64,000 bases of DNA from positions 1,612,001 to 1,676,000 of the forward strand of contig OY751491.1 in NCBI GenBank assembly GCA_963565915.1, read 5' to 3'. This document shows, piece after piece, positions 49,579 to 61,285 of the stretch. A program made the position numbers and the translations under genes. The DNA is from Entoloma clypeatum. Its lineage: Eukaryota; Basidiomycota; Agaricomycetes; Agaricales; Entolomataceae. Every line of letters begins with the position of its first letter. Position 1 is the first letter of the stretch. The notes beneath the pieces were generated by a model. That model did not search any database. It was not told where the DNA came from and saw nothing but the letters and a program-made list of their open reading frames with translations.

Positions 49579-50985
49579 ACACATCATATAGTGGAAGAAC
49601 CAGAACCACTTGCCGATATCACTGCCTGTGGCCTTAAACAAAGCCTGACAAACGTCCAAATGCGGCCTCTCAATCCGTCCATTTGCTCTAGAATTATAAG
49701 CCAATATCATAATCCCCTTAATTCCATACTTCTGTTCTATCCAGGCCAAAGCTTTCTTGAATGGCCCCGTGTTATCGGTCACAATCATGATCATACCGCC
49801 CCACCTACATAGTATGTCTTCGAAGAGCCAGTGCCCAACAGTCCGACCTGTTTCTTGCCTTAGCGGCCGCCCTTCCATCCATGTCGATAGTTCACAGCGG
49901 CCGTGAACAATGTATTTACAACCGTTCGACACCAGCGTCATGTGTAGCATATCGGCATGCAGGACCTGAAACAGACCCGGCATATGGGTTACCATAGGAG
50001 GAATGCAAACCAATGTCTTCTGTCTCAGCTGACATATATGACAAGTCTGGACATATAGGCGAACATCATGTTCATATTCTGGCCACCAGAATCTTTGCGC
50101 AATAAGCTCTTTTGTTGCATAGAAGCCGCGGTGTGCAAGGCTATCATGGGATGCCCTCATCATGTACATGCGATGCCCCTTTTTGACCACTAGTTTGTGC
50201 TTTCCCTCACTACCTCTTCTATAGAGCCGGCCATCATCAGCGACAAAGAATTGTCTCGCCCGCTGCACAAACTGTTTATACTGTCGGTCATTCAGGCCGT
50301 TTGGTCTCACAAAAGGATCCTCGAGCCAAATCTTGATGTCAGGAATGCGGTCATCCTGCAACTTCGCGGTCATTGTGCGATGATCTTCATCATAAGGTTC
50401 TCGCATTGATTCATCCCATTTCAAAGAGTCGTCGGGCAACGCCAGTTCCCCCACGAATTGCGAGAGCAGCCCGGCCTTACACACTCACTCAAGATATAAT
50501 CGTTCAATATTCAATCTCTTGCGAGCGTCAGCAAGCTCTCCCTGGAAGTCTTTAACCGACGTAGCCCAAAGATAACCACCACATGTGTCTATCTTTGTTT
50601 TAAACTCGTCAAACTCTAACAGGTCATTCTTTTCCACATTAGGAATACCATTTTCCTTATCGGGATACTCGTACTGTGGCGGTCTGTCTGGTTCATCCAC
50701 CCAGTCCTCCTCGATATGGTATGTTTCATCCCCCGGTTGCGCTTCTCACCTCAATAGACCATCAGGTGCAAAGGTCTTGCCTGGCACATGCCTTAGTGTG
50801 AAGTGGAACATCAAAATGTAATCAATCCATCGGTTTATAGCAGTGTTCGGTCCAAGACCAGGATTATTGAGCATCCCCTTGATATACTTCGCATCGGTCT
50901 CTATAACCAGATTCCGACAGCCCAAGAGCCAAAACTTCGCTTCCTTCAATGCGCGAAATAAACCATACAATTCTCGCTTTGGTTG
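49579..50985 (-). pseudogene. Gypsy element J: RNase H and integrase, broken
   Basis: From right to left on the minus strand: RNase H (AQPKRELYGLFRALKEAKFW, IETDAKYIKGML, YILMFHFTLRHVPGKTFAPD), a TGA, a linker (TSVKDFQGELADARKRL), a TGA near 50486, then integrase 50484-49580. The integrase has HHCC (HDSLAHRGFYATKELIAQRF...CHICQLRQ), Asp (HADMLHM), Asp (IVTDNTGPF) and Glu (NGRIERPH). All catalytic residues are present, but the C-terminus ends abruptly at the LTR-like remnant. The RT side is cut by FB2 at about 50985. Different family from G and H; no chromodomain remains. Confidence 0.82.
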
Positions 50986-51905
50986 CGCCATTCCTTGCAC
51001 ATATCCTGTCCCGTCCCTCGTGCATTCTGCCGTTCTTGCGTCTGCTGGTGCGTGTCCCACCATTTCTCATGCCGTCCTGTTCCTTGCGCATCCCGCCGGT
51101 CTCACGTCTGCGGGCATGTGTCCCACCATTTCTTGCATGTCCAGCCATTCTCACATGCTTTGTGAGTGGTTTGATATGATGTGAATGGCGGGAGTGCTTA
51201 CCTATATATATGAGGACACCGTGGCCCTTGTGTGAATGGGGGAGGCAAGAGGGAGGGACGGAGGAGGGAGTAGAGGAAGGTGATGAGAGGAGGCAAGAAA
51301 GATGCTGGGGACTTGGGATATTGTTTGACTTTCAGCTGTTGCCGAGGTCGGCAAGTTCCGATGTTTCACCATGTGTGTCTGGGCCCGGAACCTGCCAAGT
51401 AAAGGAGCCAAGACTTGTCACATCAAGTTCTTGTCTTCCCCATCACCTCCCTCCTCCTCCTCCATCCCTCTCTCTCGCCTCCGCCCCCCCCCCCCCCCCC
51501 GTGCACACAAGGGCCATGGTGCCCCTGTATAGGTAAGCTCCCCCGCCATTCACATCATGTCAGACCACTCACAAAACATGCGAGAACATCCAGACATGCG
51601 AGAAACGGTGGAACATGCACCAACAGACGGGGGAACGGCGGGACATGCAAGTAACAGGACAGGACATGCGATAAATGGTGGGACATGCACCAGCAGATGC
51701 AAGAGTGGGGGGACACGATGAACGGAGGAACAGCACAGGACACGCGAGAATGGCAGTAGACATGAGAAACGGCAGAGCAGATGCGAGAACGGTGCAGCAT
51801 GCATGAGAAACAACTTGGGACAGGTGAAAATGGCAGACACATGACAAACAGCGGATGCATGCCGGCAGACAAAAGAACAGCAGAAGGCGCGCGAGGGACG
51901 GGGGC
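50986..51905. mobile_element. Foldback element FB2, inserted in gypsy J
   Basis: Second copy of FB1. Arms built of degenerate units (gcgtgtcccaccatttctc / gagaaacggtgggacatgc) pair over nearly the whole length. GTGCTTACCTATA.. and ..TATAGGTAAGC mark the inner arms, around a loop with cagctgttgccgaggtcggcaag. Contains a 20-nt run of C at about 51486. The J RNase H is interrupted at its left end. Confidence 0.65.
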
Positions 51906-52227
51906 ATGAGATGCTTGGAGGACATGTGTTTATTTTTTATGTCATAGCACTGAAACTCAATCAACTTTTTCCAATCCATTTTTCATGAATTGCTGTACCC
52001 TATTCTATGAAGACTTACACAAGGTTCCCAATTACCTTTACAGATTCCCTTAAAATCTATATATTACTGTATAGAAACTATATCACCTACCAGCTCTGCA
52101 AAGACCTTCAAATTTTATGCTCCATCTCTAAAGATCTTCAAAGCTTAAACTTCAGCTCAACAGTGCTGTGAAGGGCTGCACAGAACATAGTCCATCTGCA
52201 ACAATCTTCAGGAAAAATCAGTGTTTG
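51906..52227. repeat. Repeat flank shared with the G3 insertion
   Basis: Matches 31575-31686 joined to 36022-36205: atgaattgctgta, gaagacttacacaa.gttccc, ctatatcacctaccagctctgcaaagacc, and gcaacaatcttcaggaaaaatcagtgttt. It shows the state without T1. Cut by G5 at 52227. Confidence 0.75.
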
Positions 52228-52629
52228 TGTTACGGACTCTACGGTATGAGGACCACGTCATATCTTTTACTTATCGGCCCGACTTGGCGCCCTCTTACAA
52301 GCTTACTATGTCTAATGTCTACTTTCGCAACCTTCAATTTCCAGTCTGACTCATTACATTACTTCGTCATCCCCTTTAGTATACTTCGCTCCCATGCTGA
52401 CTCGCTTTCCGCAGTCAGCTTACTCACTGTACATAGCCTTCCGCAGTCGCCTTACTCATGCGCACTGCCTTCTGCAGTACTGACTCATCCGCTACCGCCT
52501 ATAGTCAGTACCTATATAAACCTCTTGTACTATAGTAGATTCCTTAGATTTAGCAATCACTTTGCTCTTCGCCTTTCCACTTTCCTGCATACTCTGCCCG
52601 AACCTTGGAACGGTTTGTTAAGCATAACA
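52228..52629 (+). repeat. 5' LTR of G5
   Basis: 402 bp, TGTTACGGACTC...AAGCATAACA, with TATATAAACC and AGATTTAGCAA as in G1. Confidence 0.93.
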
Positions 52630-53405
52630 AGTTGCTAAATCTCGTTAGGTTTGCCCAGAGCGAAGAGAGCAACTACCAGACGAGTCAAGACGTCACGCTT
52701 CTTTGAAGACTTCACCAGTAACCCATTCAGCATGCCAGAAGCCCGACAGGAGGAGCTAAGTCCTCGAGACAGTATCGCTTTTATGCTTATCCAGCAGTAC
52801 AACGAATCGGAGATCCGTCGCATCTTACAGCAGGTGCTTGACGAAGAACTAGATAATGACGAGCATCGCCCCCACGGCGAGATAGCAGAGAGCATCCATC
52901 TTGCTCGGCAACACCAGATCGCGCGTTACAACGCCCGACAGAATGAACTCGAAAGCTTTCGCGTTCAAGAAGGACCTCAGACAGGTTGGATCACAGAGAT
53001 CAGAGAGTTTATCGGTGTCCAGACAACCGTTATCAGAAAATTGATTAGGACGCTCACATTGAAATGTCCCAGAGCCACATCATCACGTCTTACTCGAAGC
53101 AGCAGATCTATGCCCACTTCACCACCGAAGAACAACAGAGCGCACAAAACGAGAGACTTGACCCCTTCTCGTGACCAACAGACGCGCAGGAACAGAGATT
53201 CCTTAGAGATTTACAAAGGAAATACTCTGAACGTTTTGCCACCCATTCCGCCGACGAGTCCCCTGACGAATTTACTTTTGACTCCACGCAGTCAGATATC
53301 AAACAGACGCCTAGAACAGGGACTCATTTTCAATCCTTACCTGTATCCCGAACCCCATCTTCATCCCAACAACCCGACTCCTCTTCTCCTCCGCAGACTC
53401 TAAAC
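52630..53405 (+). other. G5 leader and pre-gag open frame
   Basis: Self-primer site TTGCTAAATCT two bases from the LTR. Frame A (to 53403) is open and clearly homologous to that of G1 and G2; here ATGs have appeared by changes such as CACGCC to CATGCC. Confidence 0.6.
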
Positions 53406-54271
53406 ATGGCAGAAGCTCCGGCTGTACAAACAATGGATACATCCAAGATCATCAAGGATCCTGGGATGTTCAAGGACAGATACACCTTTGATGAGTGGTG
53501 GAAAGCCACCAAACTATACATCAGGTTCCAAAAGAGCCTCACAGACGATCAGAAGATTCTTGCGGTACTATCCCACATGATGGAAGGGTCCGGCAGACAC
53601 TGGGCCAGTAACAAGTTAAACGCTCTTGCTGTTGACAACGAAAACATCACCTGGCTAGGTTTTTCCGATGATATCGCCACACGATTCTCCATTGCCAACA
53701 AGTCAGTTGCTGCCAAAGCAAGACTCGAAGTCCTGAAACAAGAGAAACGCACTGTTGATGAATTCTTGGATGAATTTGAAGAACTCTTGAAACTGTCAAA
53801 CCTTGGCAGAGAAACTGGGAAATACATCCTAGAGAAGAATGTCAACCACAGAATCTCTGAACAAGTGGCTAGCGATGGCAAGACGTACACTGATTATGCA
53901 AAGGAGATCCGAAACAAGGGACGACAGATGGAAGGACATGCACTGGTCATCCGAGGTGGCGGCGACATGCGCACCGGATCGGGTACCACTTATGGTGGTC
54001 AGGGCAAGGCCATGGAGATCGACAAAGCAGGAGTAGCCCGTTGCTACAACTGTCAATGTTCGGTCATCTGGCTAAAGACTGTAGTGCTCCAAAGAAGAAA
54101 GATGGTTGCAAGTGTTTCAACTGTGACCAAGAAGGCCATATCGCGTGCAACTGCTGTAAGCCGAAGAAGAACTCTGGAAGGGTCAGGAAGGTGTCTGAAG
54201 AAGATGTCGAGAATGATGAAACCACAATCTTAGAAGCCGACAAGAAGGATTTTCCCAAAGGGTCCGATTAA
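53406..54271 (+). pseudogene. G5 Gag, 1-base deletion in first zinc knuckle
   Basis: ATG 53406 (MAEAPAVQTMDTSKIIKD). One T is missing at about 54056 (tgtcaatgttcgg), giving the wrong frame CQCSVIWLKT; the true knuckle continues in the frame 54041-54271 (FGHLAKDC, CFNCDQEGHIACNC). Shared with G1. Confidence 0.9.
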
Positions 54272-54282
54272 ACGACGCTAAG

Positions 54283-57200
54283 TTGCAACCCTTATCTATT
54301 AAATGGACTTGCTTGCCTTGTATGACTGCAGACAATAGAACCTATGTCATCCCTGCCAAGCGAGCTGCTGCGTCGACTAAGATTGTGAAGGGAGATAAAC
54401 CTCCAAAAAGACGAGAGATCAGGCTATTAGCTCAGCTCAAAACACGACGAGGACCAAAGGTCATCCGACCTGAGGTTGACAGCAGATGTGAATGCACATG
54501 CATCCATCCCAGAATAGTACGTGAACAGAACCTCCCCACGCGAGGAATACCGCCCATAGCAATTCTAAATGCAGATGGATCACCAAATCGACAACAGAAA
54601 GCGAGCCAACTTGCCAAAGTCAAACTGGATTTGGGAGCACATCAGGAAACCATGGAAGCAATGGTACTGGACATTGGGAGAATGGACATGCTCTTGGGAC
54701 ATGACTGGTTGGTACACCACAACCCCACAATCAATTGGACAACTGGCACGGTAACATTTAACCGGTGCCCAACAACATGTCAAACCAAACACTCAGATTT
54801 CAGGATTAACCTTAATGGTTGCAAACGCCAGGTTCGCATGGTTGAGGTGCGCGACAAAGATGCACCCAAAAAGTCGGATCAGAAATGGAAGCCTGGAGAC
54901 CCTATTTGGGAAGCTGTCACTCCCACACCACCTCCCACAACCAAACGACCCTCATATGTTGAACGATTTGCTCATCTCTTCGAAAAAGAGAACTTTGATA
55001 AGATCCCAAAGGAGAGGGAATGGGACCATGGTATTGAACTTACACCGGACGCACCAAAGGAACTAGGGGGAAATACATATCCTATGACGCAAAAGGAACA
55101 AGAGGAATTGGACGCATTCATTGACGAGGGTCTAGCAACAGGAAAGATCCGCCCATCCAAATCCCCGTATGCCTCCCCTTGCTTCTTCATCAACAAGAAG
55201 GATGGCTCCAAACGATTGCTACAAGATTACCGCATGGTCAATAAATTCACAGTCAAAGACAAGTTCCCACTCCCACGAATATCCGATCTCTTGGACATAC
55301 TGAAAGATGCGGTCTACTTCAATAAAATGGACATCATGTGGGGCTATAACAATGTCCGGATTAAGAAGGGCGATGAATGGAAAGCTGCCTTCCTCACCAG
55401 TCGAGGATTGTTCGAACCATTGGTCATGTTTTTCGGTCTTTGCAACTCCCCGGGAACGTTCTCTCGAATGATGGCTAGTCTATTCCGGGACCAGATCCGC
55501 CGACGTATCTGCGTGATCTACATGGATGACGTCATGGTTATCAGGAAGAACTCGCGCGAAACACTGAAGAAATCCTACAGATCCTATCGGACAATGATTT
55601 GTTCCTAAAGGAGAAGAAGTGTTTATGGGAAGTAACGAAATGTCCTATATTGGGATATGTGGTTGGTGAGGGATGTGTTGAGATGGAAACTGAGAAGGTG
55701 GATACAATTCGAAACTGGCGAGCACCCACATCAAAAAAGGAAGTTCAGAAGTTCCTTGGATTTGCTAACTTCTATCGATGTTTTATTGAAGGGTACTCAA
55801 ACATCGCGAAACCTCTCACCGCGCTCACAGGCGGTACGACATTTACTTGGGGACCAACAGAGCAGCAAGCTTTTGAAGGTCTCATACGGGCAATTACATC
55901 GGCACCAGTCTTGGCATTACCGAAACCAGAGGGACAGTTCAGGATTGAAACCGATGCATCGGGCTATGCAATTGGAGCAGCACTCTCTCAGAAGCAAGAC
56001 AACAAATGGCACCCCATCGTGTTCTTGTCGCAGACCATGTCCGCAGCCGAACAGAATTACGAGATATATGACAAGGAACTCCTGGCGGTCGTGGAAGCAT
56101 TAAAAGATTGGAGACACTATCTGCTCGAAGCCAGGGAACGTTTCGAAATCTTGACCGATCACAAGAACCTGGCATATTTCCGTCGTCCTCAGGACCTGAA
56201 TCAACGACAGCGACGCTGGAAAATGAAGTTACAAGACTATGACTTTGAATTATGGCATGTGCCCGGCAAGACCAATGCGAAAGCGGACATCCTGTCACGC
56301 TTACCCTGGTATGAAGCGGAACTCGAACCACAAGACAGTGACCAAATGCTCAAGGAGGGACTATTCTTGAAACGGTTGGAATCAGAAGATGTGGTACAAA
56401 TGGAGATGTTCACGGAGGAACAATTCTTTGAAGGGGGTGAAACATCTGATTCCATCAAAATTAGAAACATCACAACCATCGAAAACCCATGGATCGCACG
56501 CATCAAGGCTTCGAACCGCATGGAGACAGAAGTAGTGCAGGGCCTAAAAAAGAATCCTCATTGGTATCAGCAGGAGAATGGGATCACCTATGCAGGAGAA
56601 CGAGTCTATGTCCCGCCAGACCCACAATTACGACAAGAATTGATGTTCGAGTCACACGATGCACCAGTGGCCGGACATCCAGGACAGTACCGGACACATG
56701 AACTCCTCACTCGCACCTACTGGTGGCCTACCATACTGCATGATGTGAAGAAGTACGTGAAGGGTTGCGACACTTGTCAACACAACAAGATTAACCGACA
56801 AAAGCAACATGCTCCGCTACATCCCCATGCAGCACCAAGTCACCCATGGGAAGACATAGGAATCGACGTCGTGGGACTGATACCAGAATCTGATGGAAAA
56901 AACGCAATTCTGGTCATCACGGATAGACATTCGAAGATGCTTCACCTCATTCTGACAACCGTGGAATTATCAGCTGAAGGATTAGCCAAGATCTATCGGG
57001 ATCAGATATGGAAGCTTCATGGGATCCCCAAGAAGATCATCAGCGATAGGGGACCGCAGTTCACTGCGAAGTTCATGGAGATACTCTGCCGCATGCTAGG
57101 GATCAAGAGGAACCTGTCCACCGCATACCACCCACAGACCGATGGACAGGCCAAGCGATCTCATCAGGAAATGGAAGCGTTCTTACAGAACTTTGTCAAC

Positions 57201-57911
57201 CATCTACAGGATGATTGGGCTGAGTGGATCGCAATTGCAGAGTTCCAGTACAATGACAAAGAACATCAGGCGACAAAGCACACCCCATTCTACCTCAACT
57301 ACGGTTTACATCCCTGGAAGGGAGAACTTGTGTTAGAAGATACCAATCCGGCGGCCAACGACTTCTTGAAAAAACTCAAACAGGCACGAGAAGAAGCCAA
57401 TGCAGGGCTGAAACAAGCACAGGATCAGATGAAGAAGACAGTTGACACACAGTGAAGTCCATCTCGGAACTACTGCATCAGAGACAAGGTGTGGTTGGAA
57501 GGGACTAACATCAGGACTAACTGCCCCTCGAAGAAACTCGACGCACTCCGACATGGACCATTCAAGGTCCTAGAGAAGAAAAGGGCTAGCGCATACCTTC
57601 TTGATCTTCCGAAGACTTGGAAAATGATTCACCCCGTGTTCAACGAGACCCTGTTGTCACCATACAAAACTCCCAAGTATGCCATCCAGAAGAAGAAACC
57701 ACCCCCTGATCCGATCATCGTCGAAGGACAAGAAGAATACCATGTGTCTACAATTCTAGACTCTCGAAAGTTCCATGGAAAGATCCAGTACCTCGTCCAG
57801 TGGGAAGGATATGGCCCAGAAGAGAACACATGGGAACCTCGAGCCAATGTTCAGAACACTCAAGATTTGATCCGAGATTTCCATCAGCAGAACCCGTCTC
57901 GCCCACGATAA
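54283..57911 (+). pseudogene. G5 Pol, two frame/stop lesions plus DSR protease
   Basis: 54283-55608: protease (VDSRC) and RT to YMDD, ending after the 10-base deletion shared with G1 (MVIRKNSRE). 55599-57455: RT thumb, RNase H (TDASG, YDKELLAV, LTDHKNLAYF) and integrase (HHCC, IDVVGL, ISDRGPQF, DGQAKRSHQE). Here the catalytic Glu motif AERSHQ reads AKRSHQ, one more damaging change. TGA at 57453-57455 where G2 has CGA. 57489-57911: remaining C-terminus with chromodomain (YHVSTILDS...YLVQWEGYGPEENTWEP). Confidence 0.92.
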
Positions 57912-58043
57912 AAAACAGTGTTCAAAATCCATGACAGTATCGACCTCATCAGTCAACTACACACTGAGTTCCCTGCTCTAGTCTTTTCCCTGCCCAATAT
58001 AGCCTCCCCATTCTTCTTCTATCTCTCAACCCTCCTCGCCACC

Positions 58044-58418
58044 ATGTCTAACACCACCACTACCTCCACCTCCACCACTGACATCAACCCCGCCATCGCC
58101 GCCCTCATGAACGAAGCACTCTCCATGAGAGACCAGAGATCCATGCCCTCAAAACTTCCCTTGCCGACCTCCTTCATTGTCAGATGCATATCCGCCTCCA
58201 CTCGCTGTCCAACCTCCCTGTCGCCCCGAGTCCCGAGGAGAAACAAATTCTCGGAAATTACACCAGCACCCTCGTCATCGAAAATTGACGTATTCGGCTA
58301 GCTATCAAAGGCCTCGAACTCGCTGTTGCCATCAACGAGGAGCTGATATATGATTGGAGCCTCAAGGAAAGCCTGAACTGGTCCGATCCCGGCAACAACG
58401 AGGGATGGGGACAGTGAC
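58044..58418 (+). pseudogene. G5 ORF3 remnant
   Basis: ATG 58044 (MSNTTTTSTSTTDINPAIAA). A 2-base insertion near 58138 and a TGA at about 58285, where G2 has CGA, break it, but the rest aligns with G2 ORF3 (QMHIRLHSLSNLPVAPS, NEELIYDW, DPGNNEGWGQ). Many differences from G2 ORF3 are conservative amino-acid changes. Confidence 0.7.
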
Positions 58419-58751
58419 TCTGTGATGACACAGAGCTTGGAGGGGGGAACATGTTACGGACTCTACGGTATGAGGACCATGTCATATCTTTTACTTATCG
58501 GCCCGACTTGGGGCCCTCTTAGAGCTTACTATGTCTAATGTCTACTTTCGCAACCTTCGATTCCAGTCTGACTCATTACATTACTTTGTCATCCCCTTTA
58601 GTATACTTTGCTCCCGCACTGACTCGCTTTCCGCAGTCAGCTTACTCACTGTACATAGCCTTCCGCAGTCGCCTTACTCATGCGCACTGCCTTCCGCAGT
58701 ACTGACTCATCCGCTACTGCCTATAGTCAGTACCTATATAAACCTCTTGTA

Positions 58752-60370
58752 CAGTGCCTCACAAAACTGATTCAATGTTTGCTACTTTGTGAATACCTTC
58801 AAAATAACTTTGCAAATAATGCCAATCAGAAGAAGGTATTGGTACCTGGTTAAAAGCCCTGCTTCAGGACTCTTGGAATCTGCAATAATTATGTAATTCC
58901 TATAAGAAATGATCAATATATGATCAAATTACTCCAGGGACTCATTGAATCAGTTTTGTGAGTATGTACAATAAATACAGTATTTTATACTTTAGTACTT
59001 GGTATTACCCCCCTTAGCTTTGATTACCGCCTCTACCATTCTTGGCATACTTTCTATCAGGTTTTGACACACTTCTGGCTCTATATTATTCCACACCTCT
59101 GCTGCTCTGTCCCAAATCTCCCAGACTCCCTTGGGTGGTGTTGGATATTCATTCAACTTCCTTTTAATATGAACCCAGAGGTGTTCAATAGGATTGAGGT
59201 CTGGGGACTGTGCAGGCTAATCCAGCAGAGCAATATTCTTGCTGTCCATCCATTTTTTGGCCTTCTTGGAGGTGTGCTTGGGGTCATTGTCCTGCTGAAA
59301 AATGATCTCCTCTTCAGAGATTCCACTCTCCTCCATGCTGGGCAGCAAATTGTCCTCCAAAATGGACACATACTGATCAGCATCCATTCTCCCCTCAACC
59401 TCTGCAAGTCTCCCCACACCTTCCCAACCCATACAACCTCAAACCATAATATTTCCTCCCCCAAACTTGACTGTGCCCTGAACCTCTCTTTCAATAAGCC
59501 CCTCACCCTTTTTTTTCCAGACCCATTCCTTGCCATCTGACCCAAACCTGTTGATTTTGGTCTCATCTGACCAAATGACCCTCTTCCAGTCCTCCACTGT
59601 CCATTCCCTGTGCTTCATAGCAAATGCCAACCACCTCTTCCGATGTATGGCCTTTATGAAAGGTCTTTTCTTCTTTGTTACAGCCTTGAATTCATGTTTT
59701 CTGAGAACCCTTCTCACAGTTTCTGGGGAGACAGAATTGGAGATGACAGTGTTGATGTGTTTGGTAGCCTGCACAGCATTGGAGGCTCTCCCTGAGGTGA
59801 TTTGTGAAAGTATGTTTTGTGTGTTGGTGGGAGAAAGCTTGGATGGACGACCACCAGAAGAGAGATTGTGATGAGGAAGAAGATTCTGAAGCACTCTGGA
59901 GACAGTTGGTTGGCTGACACCCAGGTTAGAGGCAATATGACAAGTGGAGTGACCATTGGAGGCCAGAGAAAAAATGTTTTCCTTGTGGGAAGAGGAGATA
60001 GGGTGCATGATTAATTATGGAGGCTGTTGAGGTTGGATTCTTCTTATACAACTTTCCTTGACAATCCATCAGGGTTCTATTCAAGTTCCATCAGTAAGTC
60101 ATGACAACTGGTTACCATACAACCAGTGAAGCATTTGATTCTGATAATTGCCATAGGTACTCACAAAACTGATTCAATGAGTTGCTGATTTAATTTAATC
60201 ATATCCCCATGGGTTCTGTTCTAAATCATATGATTCCTTTATATTCTGAAAGCCCTGAAGTAGGGCTTTCAATTATATACCAAAGGTTTAATTCAATTGG
60301 TATTCTTTGCAGAGTTATCTTGAAGGTATTCAAAAAGCAACAAACATTGAATCAGTTTTGTGAGGCACTG
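58752..60370 (-). mobile_element. Tc1-type DNA transposon
   Basis: 1619 bp between TA dinucleotides (58750-58751 and 60371-60372). Terminal inverted repeats begin CAGTGCCTCACAAAACTG and extend well over 100 bp with mismatches. Inside each end a second copy of CTCACAAAACTGATTCAATG lies in opposite orientation (58936-58957 and 60158-60180), so each end has a pair of inverted motif copies, likely transposase sites. Inserted into the G5 LTR, so younger than G5. Confidence 0.92.
58992..60008 (-). pseudogene. Tc1 transposase (DD34E) with two Trp-to-stop changes
   Basis: 338 codons in one frame from ATG 60008 to TAA 58992-58994, the usual Tc1 length. N-terminal HTH (HIASNLGVSQPTVSRVLQN) and second HTH-like part, then the DDE domain: WSDETK (first Asp), QQDNDPKHTS (second Asp) and SPDLNPIEHLW (Glu), with 34 residues between the second Asp and the Glu. 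Two nonsense codons interrupt it: TGA at 59439-59441 (MV-W-GC) and TAG at 59217-59219 (LD-W-PAQSPD). Both replace TGG, that is G-to-A changes. No frameshift. Otherwise intact, so inactivation was recent. Confidence 0.93.
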
Positions 60371-60471
60371 TACTGTAGTAGATTCCTTAGATTTAGCAAT
60401 CACATTGCTCTTCGCCTTTCCACTTCCTGCACACTCTGCCTGAACCTTGGAATGGTTTGTTAAGCATAACA

Positions 60472-60914
60472 CCATTGTACCATGACACAGCAGCACAGTT
60501 TGGACAAGGAATCCATCCAGTGAGCAGGTGTGGAAGCCAGACGTAGTACGGTCATTTATAGAACTCCTCAGGTTCAACAGCAAACCGCTGGGTGCCACCT
60601 GAGAATGGATACCATGGAGGGCCATCCACGAAGGTGTTACGGTTGTAGCACGAGGGCTTTCTCGACACATTGAGTCATATTTTGCAAGTGAGGTGCTCAT
60701 GGCAGTCGGCATAGTTATTGGCCAACCATCTCGTCATGGCACTTCTCTGCTGATGGCCAGGGCCACTGCTGCTCAACACATCAGCATCTGTATCATTGTC
60801 ATTTGCAATTGAATAGAACTCATCGCTAGGGCTAGTATTATCAACATTGTCAAATAAATCATCCTTGTCCTCTACATCTGGGATCCTTCACAACAATTCC
60901 ATCCTGAACTGGGC
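60472..60914 (-). pseudogene. Fragment of a zinc-binding gene, possibly transposon-linked (DUF6729-like)
   Basis: On the minus strand an open sequence with three in-frame TGA codons reads RIPDVEDKDDLFDNVDNTSP, then DGPPWYPFSGGTQRFAVEPE and PYYVWLPHLLTGWIPCPNC. The last part resembles the start of the DUF6729-type cysteine-rich domain found in large fungal transposon proteins (from memory, not searched). An intron acceptor TTGCAG precedes GCCCAG at 60914. G5 cuts it at 60472, right after CPNC. Each TGA could be an old CGA. Confidence 0.45.
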
Positions 60915-61082
60915 CTGCAACAGGAAATGAGCATATGCATTGAGGTGGAAATGGGACATGGCATCCAGGTCGTCGTGAGCACTGGTACCTAACAGAGCAT
61001 GGGCAGCCGCAACGGGACCCTCACTGTTGAGCATGCTGTCTGAAGATGCCATGGACATGAGTGAGGTGCATGGAAAATATGA
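60915..61082. other. No assigned feature
   Basis: Probably intron or further exon sequence of one of the flanking gene fragments; I cannot assign it. Confidence 0.3.
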
Positions 61083-61285
61083 ATGGCAGACTCACCATTG
61101 GTGCCAACAGTGTCCTCATCCAATAGGAGATCCCTGCCTGGACTCCAACATCATGAGCTTGATGCCTGGCCCTGTCTTGTTCACAAGCAACACCGGGGGT
61201 TGTCTGAGCTGAGAGGCATGGTGAGATTTTGGTCCCATTTTCAAACCTGCACAAGCTTGACTCATCAGGAGCTGGTGCAGTGGAC

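Larger units (their letters stand above)
52228..60471 (+). mobile_element. Gypsy chromovirus G5 with Tc1 element in its 3' LTR
   Basis: Both LTRs, gag, pol, ORF3 remnant. The flanks (gtttg left, ccatt right) do not match, and belong to different sequences (FB2 flank; a zinc-binding gene fragment), so a deletion or recombination followed insertion. It carries the same 1-base and 10-base deletions as G1. Confidence 0.92.
58452..60471 (+). repeat. 3' LTR of G5, split by Tc1
   Basis: 58452-58751 and 60371-60471 join to about 400 bp of LTR. The Tc1 element sits 10 bases after the TATA box. Confidence 0.9.

Noticed and set aside
51550..51979. Several His/Cys/Ser-rich frames
   Set aside because: Shadows of the FB2 tandem repeats, open in several frames at once.
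52223..60476. Target-site duplication of G5
   Set aside because: gtttg (left) and ccatt (right) do not match and no shifted match was found.
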